From Pseudanabaena galeata CCNP1313 (GTDB lineage: Bacteria > Cyanobacteriota > Cyanobacteriia > Pseudanabaenales > Pseudanabaenaceae): a stretch of 64,000 bases of DNA. Under the pieces are notes generated by a model, which was not told where the DNA came from, did not search any database, and was given only the letters and a program-made list of their open reading frames with translations. The DNA is taken from NCBI RefSeq assembly GCF_029910235.1, contig NZ_CP112874.1:2728001-2792000 (forward strand), given 5' to 3'. The position numbers and the translations under genes are program-made. Shown one piece after another: positions 8,006 to 15,639 of the stretch; the stretch's first letter is position 1; every line of letters starts with the position of its first letter.

Positions 8006-9391
8006 TTACATAACCGAGGGTAAGACTAAATTTTTCATGGCAACATGAATTTCTTCAGTCAGTTTTTTTGTACATTCTTTAGCAGAGTTACGACTGGATT
8101 GATATTCGGATAGTCGCTCAGAAACTGAGAGGGGTTCAGCCACCGAGATGGTTAATTTGCGATCGCCAAAGTGAGGAGTTTCTTTAAAAGCCGAATCTTG
8201 ATTGCGTTCGGTGACGCGCTGCAACACACTCCACATTAATTTCAAAACTTCGATATAACGGCTAGGGCTAGGATGTTGGCGTACATAATCACTAGTAACA
8301 CCAATAATGCTTTCAGCAATTCGCATATGCCAGTTGCTATAGCTGGCTTCGAGAGCTAACTGATCGGCAAAGCCACGCTCTACTTCCGATAACTGCTCAA
8401 GATCCTTAATGTCATTGCGAAAAATGCGATCCCATCCTGCTTGTTCGAGACGGCGACAGCGATCGATGGGTGTACCCTTTGCCTTGATGCCAAAATTCAT
8501 TTCGGCAACGCTCAAAATGCGCTCAGCCAACTCCTGCAAATTGATTGCCAAATCATCAGAATTGGTGTTTCCGCTATCAATTTTGGCATAGTTACCATAG
8601 AAATTTTTGTAATAATCACTAACCCACTGCACTAAGTAACTACCTAAGTCGTAAAGTCTTTGGTATCTGGTATCGGTAGTAATTGCAGGTTTATTAATTC
8701 CACATTCTTTTTCAATTGTGGCGATCGTTTGATCGATTTTGTCCCAAGCCTCGGTCGAATATTCGTATTGAATCCCCACAGGAATGATTAACATTTCCTC
8801 GGTACGCCCTTCTTTTTGCAAATCTTCGGCAGCCCAAAATCCGATCTGAGCGATCCCTGGTTCTAACTCCGCAACGGTTTCGCTTTTACCGTTTGTGCCG
8901 CCTTCTGGAGCCATCGAGAGTGGTACATCTCCATGAGTAATTTGCTTACGCATCAGGTTTAAAGCTGGGCGATCGAGCTTGCCGCGAAAGATCGAAATCC
9001 CACCCAATGCTGGAAATAGCCAATTAATATAGTCCCCAGCCCATAGAGAAATGCCGCGATCGTACACAAAACCACTATGGGGTAATGTCGTTAGTTTGAT
9101 CCCCATTTCTCGCGCTTGTTCTGGTACTGCGTAGGCTAACAGATATAACATCGCAAAGGGATCATCTGTGGTGGGATGCCGAAATGCAAGCATATATCGG
9201 GATTTACCATCCTGAAACTTTTTGGTGGCTTCAACAAGGCGATCAATATAGCGGGTTTCAATCTGCTTAATGCCACATTGCCACCGCAACCAAAAAGGCG
9301 TTAACAGCCGTATGATTTTCAATATGAATTGATTGGCTTTGGGCGGATGAACTTTGAGAGGTGGTTGGACGCGAGTCAGATCTACTGCCAT
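8006..9391 (-). CDS. PlsC-like lysophospholipid acyltransferase family protein
   Basis: About 461 residues. The acyltransferase HX4D motif is RHPTTDD and the second block is APEGGTNG (PEGT-like), with IFRGKLDRPALN between them. This points to the 1-acylglycerol-3-phosphate acyltransferase superfamily, but length exceeds the usual 200-260 residues because of a C-terminal extension of about 200 residues of unknown role. The start at 9391 (MAVDLTRVQPPL) follows AAAGGAAATC; the frame extends 14 codons upstream but without a better signal. Substrate cannot be told from sequence. Confidence 0.78.
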   Translation of the reverse strand: MAVDLTRVQPPLKVHPPKANQFILKIIRLLTPFWLRWQCGIKQIETRYIDRLVEATKKFQDGKSRYMLAFRHPTTDDPFAMLYLLAYAVPEQAREMGIKLTTLPHSGFVYDRGISLWAGDYINWLFPALGGISIFRGKLDRPALNLMRKQITHGDVPLSMAPEGGTNGKSETVAELEPGIAQIGFWAAEDLQKEGRTEEMLIIPVGIQYEYSTEAWDKIDQTIATIEKECGINKPAITTDTRYQRLYDLGSYLVQWVSDYYKNFYGNYAKIDSGNTNSDDLAINLQELAERILSVAEMNFGIKAKGTPIDRCRRLEQAGWDRIFRNDIKDLEQLSEVERGFADQLALEASYSNWHMRIAESIIGVTSDYVRQHPSPSRYIEVLKLMWSVLQRVTERNQDSAFKETPHFGDRKLTISVAEPLSVSERLSEYQSSRNSAKECTKKLTEEIHVAMKNLVLPSVM

Positions 9392-9493
9392 GATTTCCTT
9401 TGTATGTATAGCAATACGAATTAAAACACGCAAAGCGTATATTCGCGATTTTAGCTTTTTTACAAACCAAATAAATTTTAGTTAAGCCATAAA

Positions 9494-9540
9494 ACCCAAA
9501 AGAGAGTGGCGGCGCGAAGCGCCGCTTCGCTCTTTTGGGT
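9494..9540. repeat. Imperfect long palindrome with GGCGGCGC core
   Basis: Outer arms ACCCAAAAGAG pair perfectly and the GCGGCG core pairs, but the middle four bases (AGTG versus CGAA in complement) do not. It is a decayed or recombined member of the palindrome population, between divergent genes. Confidence 0.55.
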
Positions 9541-9590
9541 ATAATTTCAGCTAAAGTCCTTTTCGCAACAAACTTTAAACAAGGCACTCT

Positions 9591-9896
9591 ATGCTGACAA
9601 ATATACCTGCGGTATTAAATGATTTTGGAACATATTTGAAAGCTAGTGGTAAAAGGTTTCAATGGATTGCCCCTAAGAAAGGTACTAAATTTCGGACGAT
9701 CGCATGGTCAAGTGGCACGATGTTACTTTTGCGAGTCATGCTCCCAAACCGTAGATATGCAGTGGCAAGAATATATTGTGCAAATCAAGAGATTTTACAA
9801 AAAACTCATCAACACTTAATCAATGGCGATCGCCTATCCGTAAAACTGGGCTTTCAGTTAACGCGATCGATCTGGTGTACGATTCCGCAAGTATAA
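9591..9896 (+). CDS. Hypothetical protein, 101 residues
   Basis: I do not recognise this protein. It begins MLTNIPAVLNDFGTYL, has a basic middle (FQWIAPKKGTKFRTIAW) and no clear membrane segment. An AAGG six bases before the ATG and a strong terminator just after the stop (9902-9927) support a real single-gene transcript. HIP1-type GGCGATCGCC sequence lies inside the frame, as in neighbouring genes. Confidence 0.6.
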   Translation: MLTNIPAVLNDFGTYLKASGKRFQWIAPKKGTKFRTIAWSSGTMLLLRVMLPNRRYAVARIYCANQEILQKTHQHLINGDRLSVKLGFQLTRSIWCTIPQV

Positions 9897-9928
9897 AAAA
9901 AGGGGCGCAAAGCGCCCCCTTTTTTTAT
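9894..9928. terminator. Rho-independent terminator
   Basis: A-run, stem GGGGCGC-AAA-GCGCCCC, then seven T. It works in either direction. It lies between the hypothetical gene and the carbonic anhydrase and argues that the latter does not start upstream of it. Confidence 0.85.
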
Positions 9929-10006
9929 CGACACAAATCGCTATACACTAGAGCATTAGCAATAAAACAAGCGATAAATTGCTGCATCCAAGGTCAACAC
10001 TGGTAT

Positions 10007-10792
10007 ATGAGAAAGCTACTAAAGGGTTTACACAAGTTTCAATCGTCCTATTTCCCTGCCAATCAAGAGATTTTTGAACAACTCGCCGAAGGACAAAAAC
10101 CGCGAGTATTGTTTATCACTTGCTCCGATTCGCGGATTGTGCCGCATCTCATTACCCAGTCAGGTGTTGGCGAACTATTTGTAATTCGTAATGCAGGGAA
10201 TTTAGTGCCGCCCTTTGGTGCTGCTAATGGTGGTGAAGGTGCAGCGATCGAATATGCGATCCATGTGCTTGGTATCGAGCAAGTAATTATTTGCGGACAT
10301 TCTAACTGCGGTGCGATGAAAGGTCTGCTCAAGCTAGAAAAGCTGAGAACCGAAATGCCTCTGGTCTATGAATGGCTTCAACATGCTGAGTCAACGCGCC
10401 GACTGATTCAAGAAAATTATTCTGATATTAAAGGTGAAGAACTTTTAGCAATTACGATGGCGGAGAATGTCGTCACCCAAATCGAAAACCTGAAAACCTA
10501 TCCCGTAATTCGCTCTAAATTGCATCAAAACAAGATGTCTATTTATGGCTGGATTTATGACATTGAGTCGGGTGAAGTGCTTGCCTACAATCCTGAAACT
10601 GACGAGTTTGAGGTTCCCCAATCTTTGTTAGCCAGTGCGCCCAATGAACATTTTGTGCATACTGATGCCCCCCCCATTCCATCCGCCTATCAGAACGATG
10701 CAACTAAATCTCAATCTAAAAATCCTGGTGATTTAGCTTCATGGATGTCCATTGAGCAAGCCAATCGCATCTATCGCGGTTCAGTAAGATAA
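10007..10792 (+). CDS. Beta-class carbonic anhydrase
   Basis: A 261-residue enzyme interconverting CO2 and bicarbonate. Zinc ligands are C39 in CSDSR with the D41-R43 pair, H98 and C101 in GHSNCGAMKG. The N-terminus MRKLLKGLHKFQ is typical of the IcfA/CcaA-like group. The open frame extends to 9776, but that extension crosses the terminator at 9894-9928, so ATG 10007 is chosen. It may be carboxysomal, but no carboxysome gene is nearby, so location is unproven. The stop codon lies inside the following hairpin. Confidence 0.92.
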   Translation: MRKLLKGLHKFQSSYFPANQEIFEQLAEGQKPRVLFITCSDSRIVPHLITQSGVGELFVIRNAGNLVPPFGAANGGEGAAIEYAIHVLGIEQVIICGHSNCGAMKGLLKLEKLRTEMPLVYEWLQHAESTRRLIQENYSDIKGEELLAITMAENVVTQIENLKTYPVIRSKLHQNKMSIYGWIYDIESGEVLAYNPETDEFEVPQSLLASAPNEHFVHTDAPPIPSAYQNDATKSQSKNPGDLASWMSIEQANRIYRGSVR

Positions 10793-10828
10793 TTAAAGGC
10801 GGTGCAAAGCACCGCCTTTAATTATCTT
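10786..10828. terminator. 20-bp perfect hairpin over the carbonic anhydrase stop codon
   Basis: Arm 10786-10805 pairs with 10809-10828 around AAA. The stem includes the TAA stop of the gene. Likely terminator or 3'-end stabiliser. Confidence 0.6.
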
Positions 10829-10911
10829 GCCGCTCAAATTTATCCGATAATCAAACAAAATCTACATTAAGGTTTTATTTGATTTGCGCCCCCAGCAATT
10901 TGTTTCAGTAA

Positions 10912-11166
10912 CTGATGCTACGTGGAAGGAATTCCTGCGACCCTCAAGGTTGGGGGCTGGCACGGGGGGCTGGCACGGGGGGCTGGCACGGGGGGCTGGC
11001 ACGGGGGGCTGGCACGGGGGGCTGGCACGGGGGGCTGGCACGGGGGGCTGGCACGGGGGCGCAGCCCCTACTAGTTCAAAATTGTACAGGTAGGGGCAAT
11101 GCCCCCGTGCTTGCCCTGTCACGCTAGCAGTAGGAGATTCATCATCTGCGTTCCACGTAACATCAG
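10912..11166. mobile_element. Family A element, copy 2, with expanded tandem repeat
   Basis: Ends are CTGATGCTACGTGGAA and TTCCACGTAACATCAG, flanked by a perfect 7-bp target duplication TCAGTAA (10905-10911 and 11167-11173). The interior is in the opposite orientation to copies 1 and 3 and contains eight 13-bp units. No protein is encoded. Confidence 0.82.
10951..11054. repeat. Eight tandem 13-bp units GGGGGGCTGGCAC
   Basis: CTGGCAC recurs exactly every 13 bp at 10957, 10970, 10983, 10996, 11009, 11022, 11035 and 11048, separated by six G. The unit appears once in the related family A copies. Since 13 is not a multiple of 3, it keeps open reading frames on both strands by chance; these are not genes. 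Confidence 0.9.
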
Positions 11167-11256
11167 TCAGTAAGACAGTATCTAAAGTTCTATTCTTTCT
11201 ATTCTATGGGCGCTAATGATTAATGATATTAACAAAAACTACACTTTGTAAAGCTT

Positions 11257-11559
11257 CTACTTGATAGCATCCAAAATAGAATCTAGTAAATTGGGAAATC
11301 TTGCATCTAAATCCTCTCGGCGCAAGGAATTATAATGTTGCGTCCCTTCTAGGCGCGTATACATAATTCCCATATCGCGCAGAACTTTAAAATGATGGGA
11401 TTGAGTGGATTTGCTCATTTCTAGACAAAACTCGCCACAGGTAATTTCTTCCTTAGTCGCTAACATTTTCACGATTTGTAAGCGCGTTGGATCGCTGAGT
11501 GCGTAGAAAACACCAGTAAGAGAAATATTTTCGCGATCGGGATGATGATATTGACGCAT
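11257..11559 (-). CDS. ArsR-family transcriptional regulator
   Basis: A 100-residue winged-helix repressor: LSDPTRLQIVKMLA in the first helices, recognition helix SKSTQSHHFKVLRDMGI, wing YTRLEGTQHYNSLR. A C41xxxC45 pair (TCGEFC) precedes the recognition helix but is not the classical ELCVC metal site. Start ATG 11559 is chosen; an extension to 11619 would be encoded by a palindrome (11584-11611) and is unlikely. It is divergent from the ene-reductase gene and separated by a 50-bp palindrome, suggesting it controls that gene and itself. Confidence 0.88.
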   Translation of the reverse strand: MRQYHHPDRENISLTGVFYALSDPTRLQIVKMLATKEEITCGEFCLEMSKSTQSHHFKVLRDMGIMYTRLEGTQHYNSLRREDLDARFPNLLDSILDAIK

Positions 11560-11632
11560 TACAAAAAGCCGAACCAATGAAATTGATGAAAATAGCAAAG
11601 CTATTTTCATCAATTTCATTATCCCATGATCT

Positions 11633-11682
11633 TACATAAATTTCTATTGTTCGCGTATAATCGAACAATAGAAATTTATGTA
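11633..11682. promoter_or_regulatory. 50-bp palindromic operator candidate with embedded TATAAT
   Basis: A perfect 21-bp arm (11633-11653) pairs with 11662-11682 around CGTATAAT. TATAAT at 11656-11661 fits a -10 box for the + strand gene, with TTACAT 18 bp upstream as a weak -35. The position between arsR and the reductase makes it a likely ArsR operator. Confidence 0.55.
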
Positions 11683-11698
11683 GTCACTAATTAATCCA

Positions 11699-12781
11699 AT
11701 GAGCGCTCCCCTTCTCTCCTCAGTTAAGCTTGGTCGTTATACCTTGCCCAATCGAATTGTGATGGCTCCCTTAACACGCAATCGGGCTGCTGCTGGTAAT
11801 GTACCTACAGCCTTAAATGCTCTGCACTACGAACAAAGAGCTTCCGCAGGATTGTTGATTACCGAAGCAACACAGGTTTGTCCTGAAGGTTTGGGCTATC
11901 CCAATACCCCTGGAATTTATGCTCCTGAACAGGTGGCAGGCTGGAAACTGGTTACGGATGCAGTTCATGCTAAGGGTGGCAAAATCTTTTTACAGCTTTG
12001 GCATGTGGGCAGAATTTCCCATCCAGACTTACAACCCAATGGCATATTGCCTGTCGCCCCATCGGCGATCGCCCCTGAAGGTGAATCAGCGACTTACACA
12101 GGCATGAAGCCTTACGTTACACCTCGCGCTTTGGAATTAGCTGAAATTCCTCAAATTATTGAACAATATCGTCTCGGTGCAAAAAATGCTCTCGATGCGG
12201 GTTTTGATGGCGTAGAAATTCACAGTGCAAACGGATATCTATTAGATCAATTTTTGCAAGATAATTCTAATCATCGCACCGATATTTATGGTGGAGCGGT
12301 TGAGAATCGCGCTCGTCTATTGCTGGAAGTAACCGCCGCAGTTATGGATGTATGGGGTAGTGATCGCGTGGGAGTGAGACTTTCTCCTAGTGGCACATTT
12401 AACAGTATGTATGACTCCAATCGTGCTGTTACTTTTGGCTATACAGTGAAGGAATTGAATCGCTTTAACCTTGCCTATCTACATCTAGTCGCGCCTAGAG
12501 TTGAAGGTTTTGGCTCTGCTGAAGATCAACCTGATCTTGGGGCTGATTTCTTCCGTCCAATTTTTAATAATCCAATTATTACTGCGGGTGGTTACAGCTT
12601 TGAGACTGGTAACGAAGCGATCGCATCTGGATCGGCAGATCTGGTTGCCTTTGGTCGTCTCTACATTGCTAACCCTGATCTCGTAGAACGATTTGCGGCA
12701 AATGCTCCATTAAATACACCTGATCGCAATACCTTCTACGGTGGTGATGAGAAAGGTTATACCGACTATCCCAGCTTGTAA
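11699..12781 (+). CDS. Old-yellow-enzyme family alkene reductase (NemA-like)
   Basis: A 360-residue FMN-dependent TIM-barrel reductase. Family marks: NRIVMAPLTRNRA at the start, LQLWHVGRISHPD, FDGVEIHSANGYLLDQFLQD with the His-Asn pair that binds substrate, and RVGVRLSPSGTFN. It reduces activated C=C bonds or nitro and electrophilic compounds with NAD(P)H. Regulation by the divergent ArsR protein through the shared palindrome is likely. No clear ribosome-binding site is seen before ATG 11699. Confidence 0.92.
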   Translation: MSAPLLSSVKLGRYTLPNRIVMAPLTRNRAAAGNVPTALNALHYEQRASAGLLITEATQVCPEGLGYPNTPGIYAPEQVAGWKLVTDAVHAKGGKIFLQLWHVGRISHPDLQPNGILPVAPSAIAPEGESATYTGMKPYVTPRALELAEIPQIIEQYRLGAKNALDAGFDGVEIHSANGYLLDQFLQDNSNHRTDIYGGAVENRARLLLEVTAAVMDVWGSDRVGVRLSPSGTFNSMYDSNRAVTFGYTVKELNRFNLAYLHLVAPRVEGFGSAEDQPDLGADFFRPIFNNPIITAGGYSFETGNEAIASGSADLVAFGRLYIANPDLVERFAANAPLNTPDRNTFYGGDEKGYTDYPSL

Positions 12782-12782
12782 G

Positions 12783-12993
12783 TAGCTAGGCATAAGCCTA
12801 GAAAGCTGTCCCGCCCACTTAGCGGGCGGGACAGCTTTCTAGGTTTATGCTGCGCCCCACACGAAATTTTACGGGTTAGGGTTTGGAATTACAGCAATTA
12901 CCAATCAAACCCAAACCAACAAAAAAAAGAAAGCGTTGCTTCGCAACGCTTTCTTTTTTTTGTTGGTTTGGGTTTGAGCGCAAAGCGTTGTAA
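12783..12993. repeat. Two palindromic elements (families G and E) between convergent genes
   Basis: A perfect 20-bp stem (12797-12816 with 12824-12843, arm CCTAGAAAGCTGTCCCGCCC) is related to the one at 47479-47517. A family E element follows (about 12889-12993), with CAAACCCAAACCAAC outside, a GCGTTGCTTCGCAACGC core and right end GGGTTTGAGCGCAAAGCG. Together they fill the 221-bp gap and probably terminate both converging genes. Confidence 0.65.
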
Positions 12994-13002
12994 ATAGCCC
13001 GT

Positions 13003-14394
13003 CTACTTAATGAATTTTTTCAAGCTATCAAGAGTCATTGTGTAAGGGGGATAGCGCCATTTGAGATCAAAGCGAAAAGAATTTTTGAGGACACTCTTAC
13101 GATGGGAAAAAGTATCGAAACTTGCCTTGCCATGATAATTACCCATACCGCTATGACCTACACCGCCGAAGGGAAGCTCTGGATTGCCTAAATGCATAAT
13201 GATGTCGTTGAAACAACCGCCACCGTAGGATGTCTCTTGGATAATGCGCTCCTGATTCTGTTTGTTGCTAGAGAAGAAATACAAGGCTAGTGGTTTTGGA
13301 TGAGCATTAACAAAAGCGATCGCTTCTGAAAGTTGGTCATATTCTAAAATTGGCAAGATTGGACCAAAGATTTCCTCAGCCATGATTTTTGAATTAGGAG
13401 ACACCGCCTCAATTAGAGTCGGTGCAATAAAGCGATCGCTTTTATCGCTGTTCCCACCGATTAGTACTTTACCTTCATTTAGCAAACCTACGAGGCGATC
13501 AAATTGGCGATCGTTGACGATACGAGCCAAGTCAGGGCTTTTTTGAGGATTCTCTCCGAAGAAGGCTTGAACATGAGTGACTAACTTCTCAATGAGCGCA
13601 GACTTAATACTTTTCTGAACCAATAGATAGTCAGGTGCAACACAGGTTTGTCCAGCATTATAGAACTTACCCCAGACAATCCGCTTCGCAGTAATTTCTA
13701 AATCACAGGTTTCATCGATAATACAAGGGCTTTTACCACCAAGTTCTAGGGTGACAGGAGTTAGATGTTTTGCCGCAGCTTCCATTACAATTTTGCCGAT
13801 CGCAGTTCCACCAGTAAAGAAAATATGGTCAAATTTTTCGGCAAGTAAGGCTTGATTGGTCTCAATCCCACCTTCAACGGCGATTACAAAATTAGGCTCG
13901 AAGTTATCGTTAATGATTTTAGTGATCGCACTGGAAGTATGCGGCGTATGTTCTGAAGGCTTGAGAATGGCGCAATTTCCTGCGGCGATCGCCCCAATCA
14001 GAGGTTGAATTGTCAGGGCAAAAGGATAGTTCCAAGGCGCAACGATCAATACTACGCCTAGAGGTTCAGTATAAATATAACTAGAACTTGGAAATAAGTT
14101 GATAGGAGTTCCCACCTTTTGGGGCTTCATCCAAGCTTTAAGATTTTTGAGAACAAATTTAATCTCTGAGAGGGTGACTAAAATTTCACTCCCAAAAGCC
14201 TCGATCGCGGGTTTGCGTAAATCGGCATAAACAGCATCAAGAATTAGCTGTTCATGTTCTTTAATCATTTGTGAAAGCTTATTTAGCTGAGTAACCCGAA
14301 AATTATAATCTTTGGTTTGACCTGAGGCAAAAAAAGTGCGTTGCTTGGCGATCGCGACTTGGATATCAAGACTACTGGCAGGTATGGTGACCAT
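13003..14394 (-). CDS. Aldehyde dehydrogenase, fatty-aldehyde (class 3) type
   Basis: A 463-residue NAD(P)-dependent dehydrogenase. APWNYPFALTIQPLIGAIAAGN and FFTGGTAIGKIVMEAA form the cofactor site, TLELGGKSP carries the general-base Glu and GQTCVAPDY the catalytic Cys. The short N-terminus and SYGGGCFNDIIMHLGNPELPFGGVGHSGMG fit the class 3/AldE group that oxidises fatty aldehydes in cyanobacteria. The start is GTG at 14394; no closer ATG precedes the conserved part. Confidence 0.9.
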   Translation of the reverse strand: MVTIPASSLDIQVAIAKQRTFFASGQTKDYNFRVTQLNKLSQMIKEHEQLILDAVYADLRKPAIEAFGSEILVTLSEIKFVLKNLKAWMKPQKVGTPINLFPSSSYIYTEPLGVVLIVAPWNYPFALTIQPLIGAIAAGNCAILKPSEHTPHTSSAITKIINDNFEPNFVIAVEGGIETNQALLAEKFDHIFFTGGTAIGKIVMEAAAKHLTPVTLELGGKSPCIIDETCDLEITAKRIVWGKFYNAGQTCVAPDYLLVQKSIKSALIEKLVTHVQAFFGENPQKSPDLARIVNDRQFDRLVGLLNEGKVLIGGNSDKSDRFIAPTLIEAVSPNSKIMAEEIFGPILPILEYDQLSEAIAFVNAHPKPLALYFFSSNKQNQERIIQETSYGGGCFNDIIMHLGNPELPFGGVGHSGMGNYHGKASFDTFSHRKSVLKNSFRFDLKWRYPPYTMTLDSLKKFIK

Positions 14395-14505
14395 AATTTG
14401 TAATTCGTACTTTGTAATTCGTAATTTATAAAATTGAGTTCTAGCTCAAGGTTAACCTATGTTAATTTTAAGCCATAGCAAAAGCGCATATATACTGCAA
14501 AGACT

Positions 14506-15300
14506 ATGGCAATTTTTGGCGGCATTCTAATCGTAATCGGTATCATTCTATTTTTTGTCCAAAAGAATTACAGTACGAAACTACAAAGTATTAAACTAGC
14601 GACAGCCTCAACAGTAGGGGAGTTACAACGGATTGCTAGTGAAATTGCAGGTGAGATTGGCAGTGGAAATTTACGAGAATACGTGAAGGTGCGCGGTATT
14701 ATTCGTAGCGATCACCCTTTAATTTCGGAGCTTAAACAGGAACCCTGTGTGCATTACACCATGAAGGTGGTCAGGGAATATGAGGAGCAACAGACAACTC
14801 GCGATAGTGAAAATAAAACCCGCACCGAAACTCGTCGGGGTTCAGAAACGGTGTCAAGTAATAGTCAAGCAATTCCATTTACTTTGCGAGATAATTCTGG
14901 CGAACTTGTGGTTAATCCTTATGGTGGCAATATTGAGACTGTTCAAGTCTTAAATGAGTTTCGACAAGAGAGTACAAGTGGTTCTTCGATATCTTTTGGC
15001 GGCTTTAATTTATCCCTCGGTGAGGGCATGGGTGGTAGACGCACAATTGGTTATCGTTATACGGAGTCAATCTTGCCCTGCGATCGCGAGGTTTTAGTAA
15101 TTGGTACAGCGGCTGATGAGGGTGGGCAAGTTACTCTTCGGAAGCCGATCCAATCTGACAAAAAGTTTATTATTTCCCTCAAGAGTGAAGAGGAATTAGC
15201 CAAGTCTACGGCAAATGCTGCCAAAGGTTTTCTCTATGGTGAGATTGCTTGTTTTGCGATCGGGGCAATTCTATTGGTTTTAGGATTAATTTTGAAATAG
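14506..15300 (+). CDS. GIDE-domain membrane protein (E3-ligase-like family)
   Basis: A 264-residue protein with a membrane helix at each end (residues 2-19 FGGILIVIGIILFFVQ and 244-262). The middle matches the GIDE domain known from the mitochondrial ubiquitin ligase MUL1/MAPL: ASTVGELQ, a KVRGIIRSDHPLISELKQEPCVHY strip and YRYTESILPCDREVLVIGTA. No RING finger is present, so ubiquitin ligase activity is not expected. Function in cyanobacteria is unknown. Spacing to neighbours gives no operon clue. Confidence 0.75.
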   Translation: MAIFGGILIVIGIILFFVQKNYSTKLQSIKLATASTVGELQRIASEIAGEIGSGNLREYVKVRGIIRSDHPLISELKQEPCVHYTMKVVREYEEQQTTRDSENKTRTETRRGSETVSSNSQAIPFTLRDNSGELVVNPYGGNIETVQVLNEFRQESTSGSSISFGGFNLSLGEGMGGRRTIGYRYTESILPCDREVLVIGTAADEGGQVTLRKPIQSDKKFIISLKSEEELAKSTANAAKGFLYGEIACFAIGAILLVLGLILK

Positions 15301-15323
15301 TGAACATTACAACTCCTTAATTA

Positions 15324-15487
15324 CTGATGTTACGTGGAACTCAGATGATGAATTGCTTGCTGCTAGCGAAGCAGGGCAACCACGGGGGGATTGCCCCTAC
15401 CTCAATAATTTAGATTCTGTAGGGGCTGCGCCCCCGTGCCAGCCCCAGACTTCCGAGATCGCAGGAATTGCTTCCACGTAACATCAG
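15324..15487. mobile_element. Family A element, copy 3
   Basis: 164 bp with ends CTGATGTTACGTGGAA and TTCCACGTAACATCAG and a perfect 7-bp duplication TTAATTA (15317-15323 and 15488-15494). The interior closely matches copy 1. No gene inside. Confidence 0.85.
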
Positions 15488-15491
15488 TTAA

Positions 15492-15524
15492 TTAGAAAGG
15501 CGGCGCTTCGCGCCGCCTTTCTAA
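15492..15524. repeat. 15-bp hairpin with GGCGGCGC-TTC core
   Basis: Arm TTAGAAAGGCGGCGC pairs perfectly with 15510-15524. It overlaps the right target duplication of family A copy 3, so the A element inserted beside or into a palindrome. Confidence 0.6.
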
Positions 15525-15639
15525 ATTAGGTGAATTTTAGAGAATATGCTAAATTTCCATAAAATATTTAGACTAATTGCTGCAAGTACACCTAAAGTGG
15601 GTAGTCTGTCTTAACAAAACTCATGTCAGAGGCGCGGAA

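Noticed and set aside
9776-10006. N-terminal extension of the carbonic anhydrase
   Set aside because: It crosses a strong terminator at 9894-9928 and overlaps another gene; ATG 10007 fits the family.
10862-11127. Open frames on both strands coding for GWHGGLARG-type or PPCQPPVPAP-type repeats
   Set aside because: They come from the 13-bp tandem repeat in a family A element, which is open in several frames by chance.
11560-11619. 20-residue N-terminal extension of the ArsR protein
   Set aside because: Encoded by a palindrome (11584-11611); ArsR proteins usually begin near the chosen Met.
15577-15639. TTG start of the large metalloprotease
   Set aside because: ATG 15640 begins a normal signal peptide; the earlier start would bury it.
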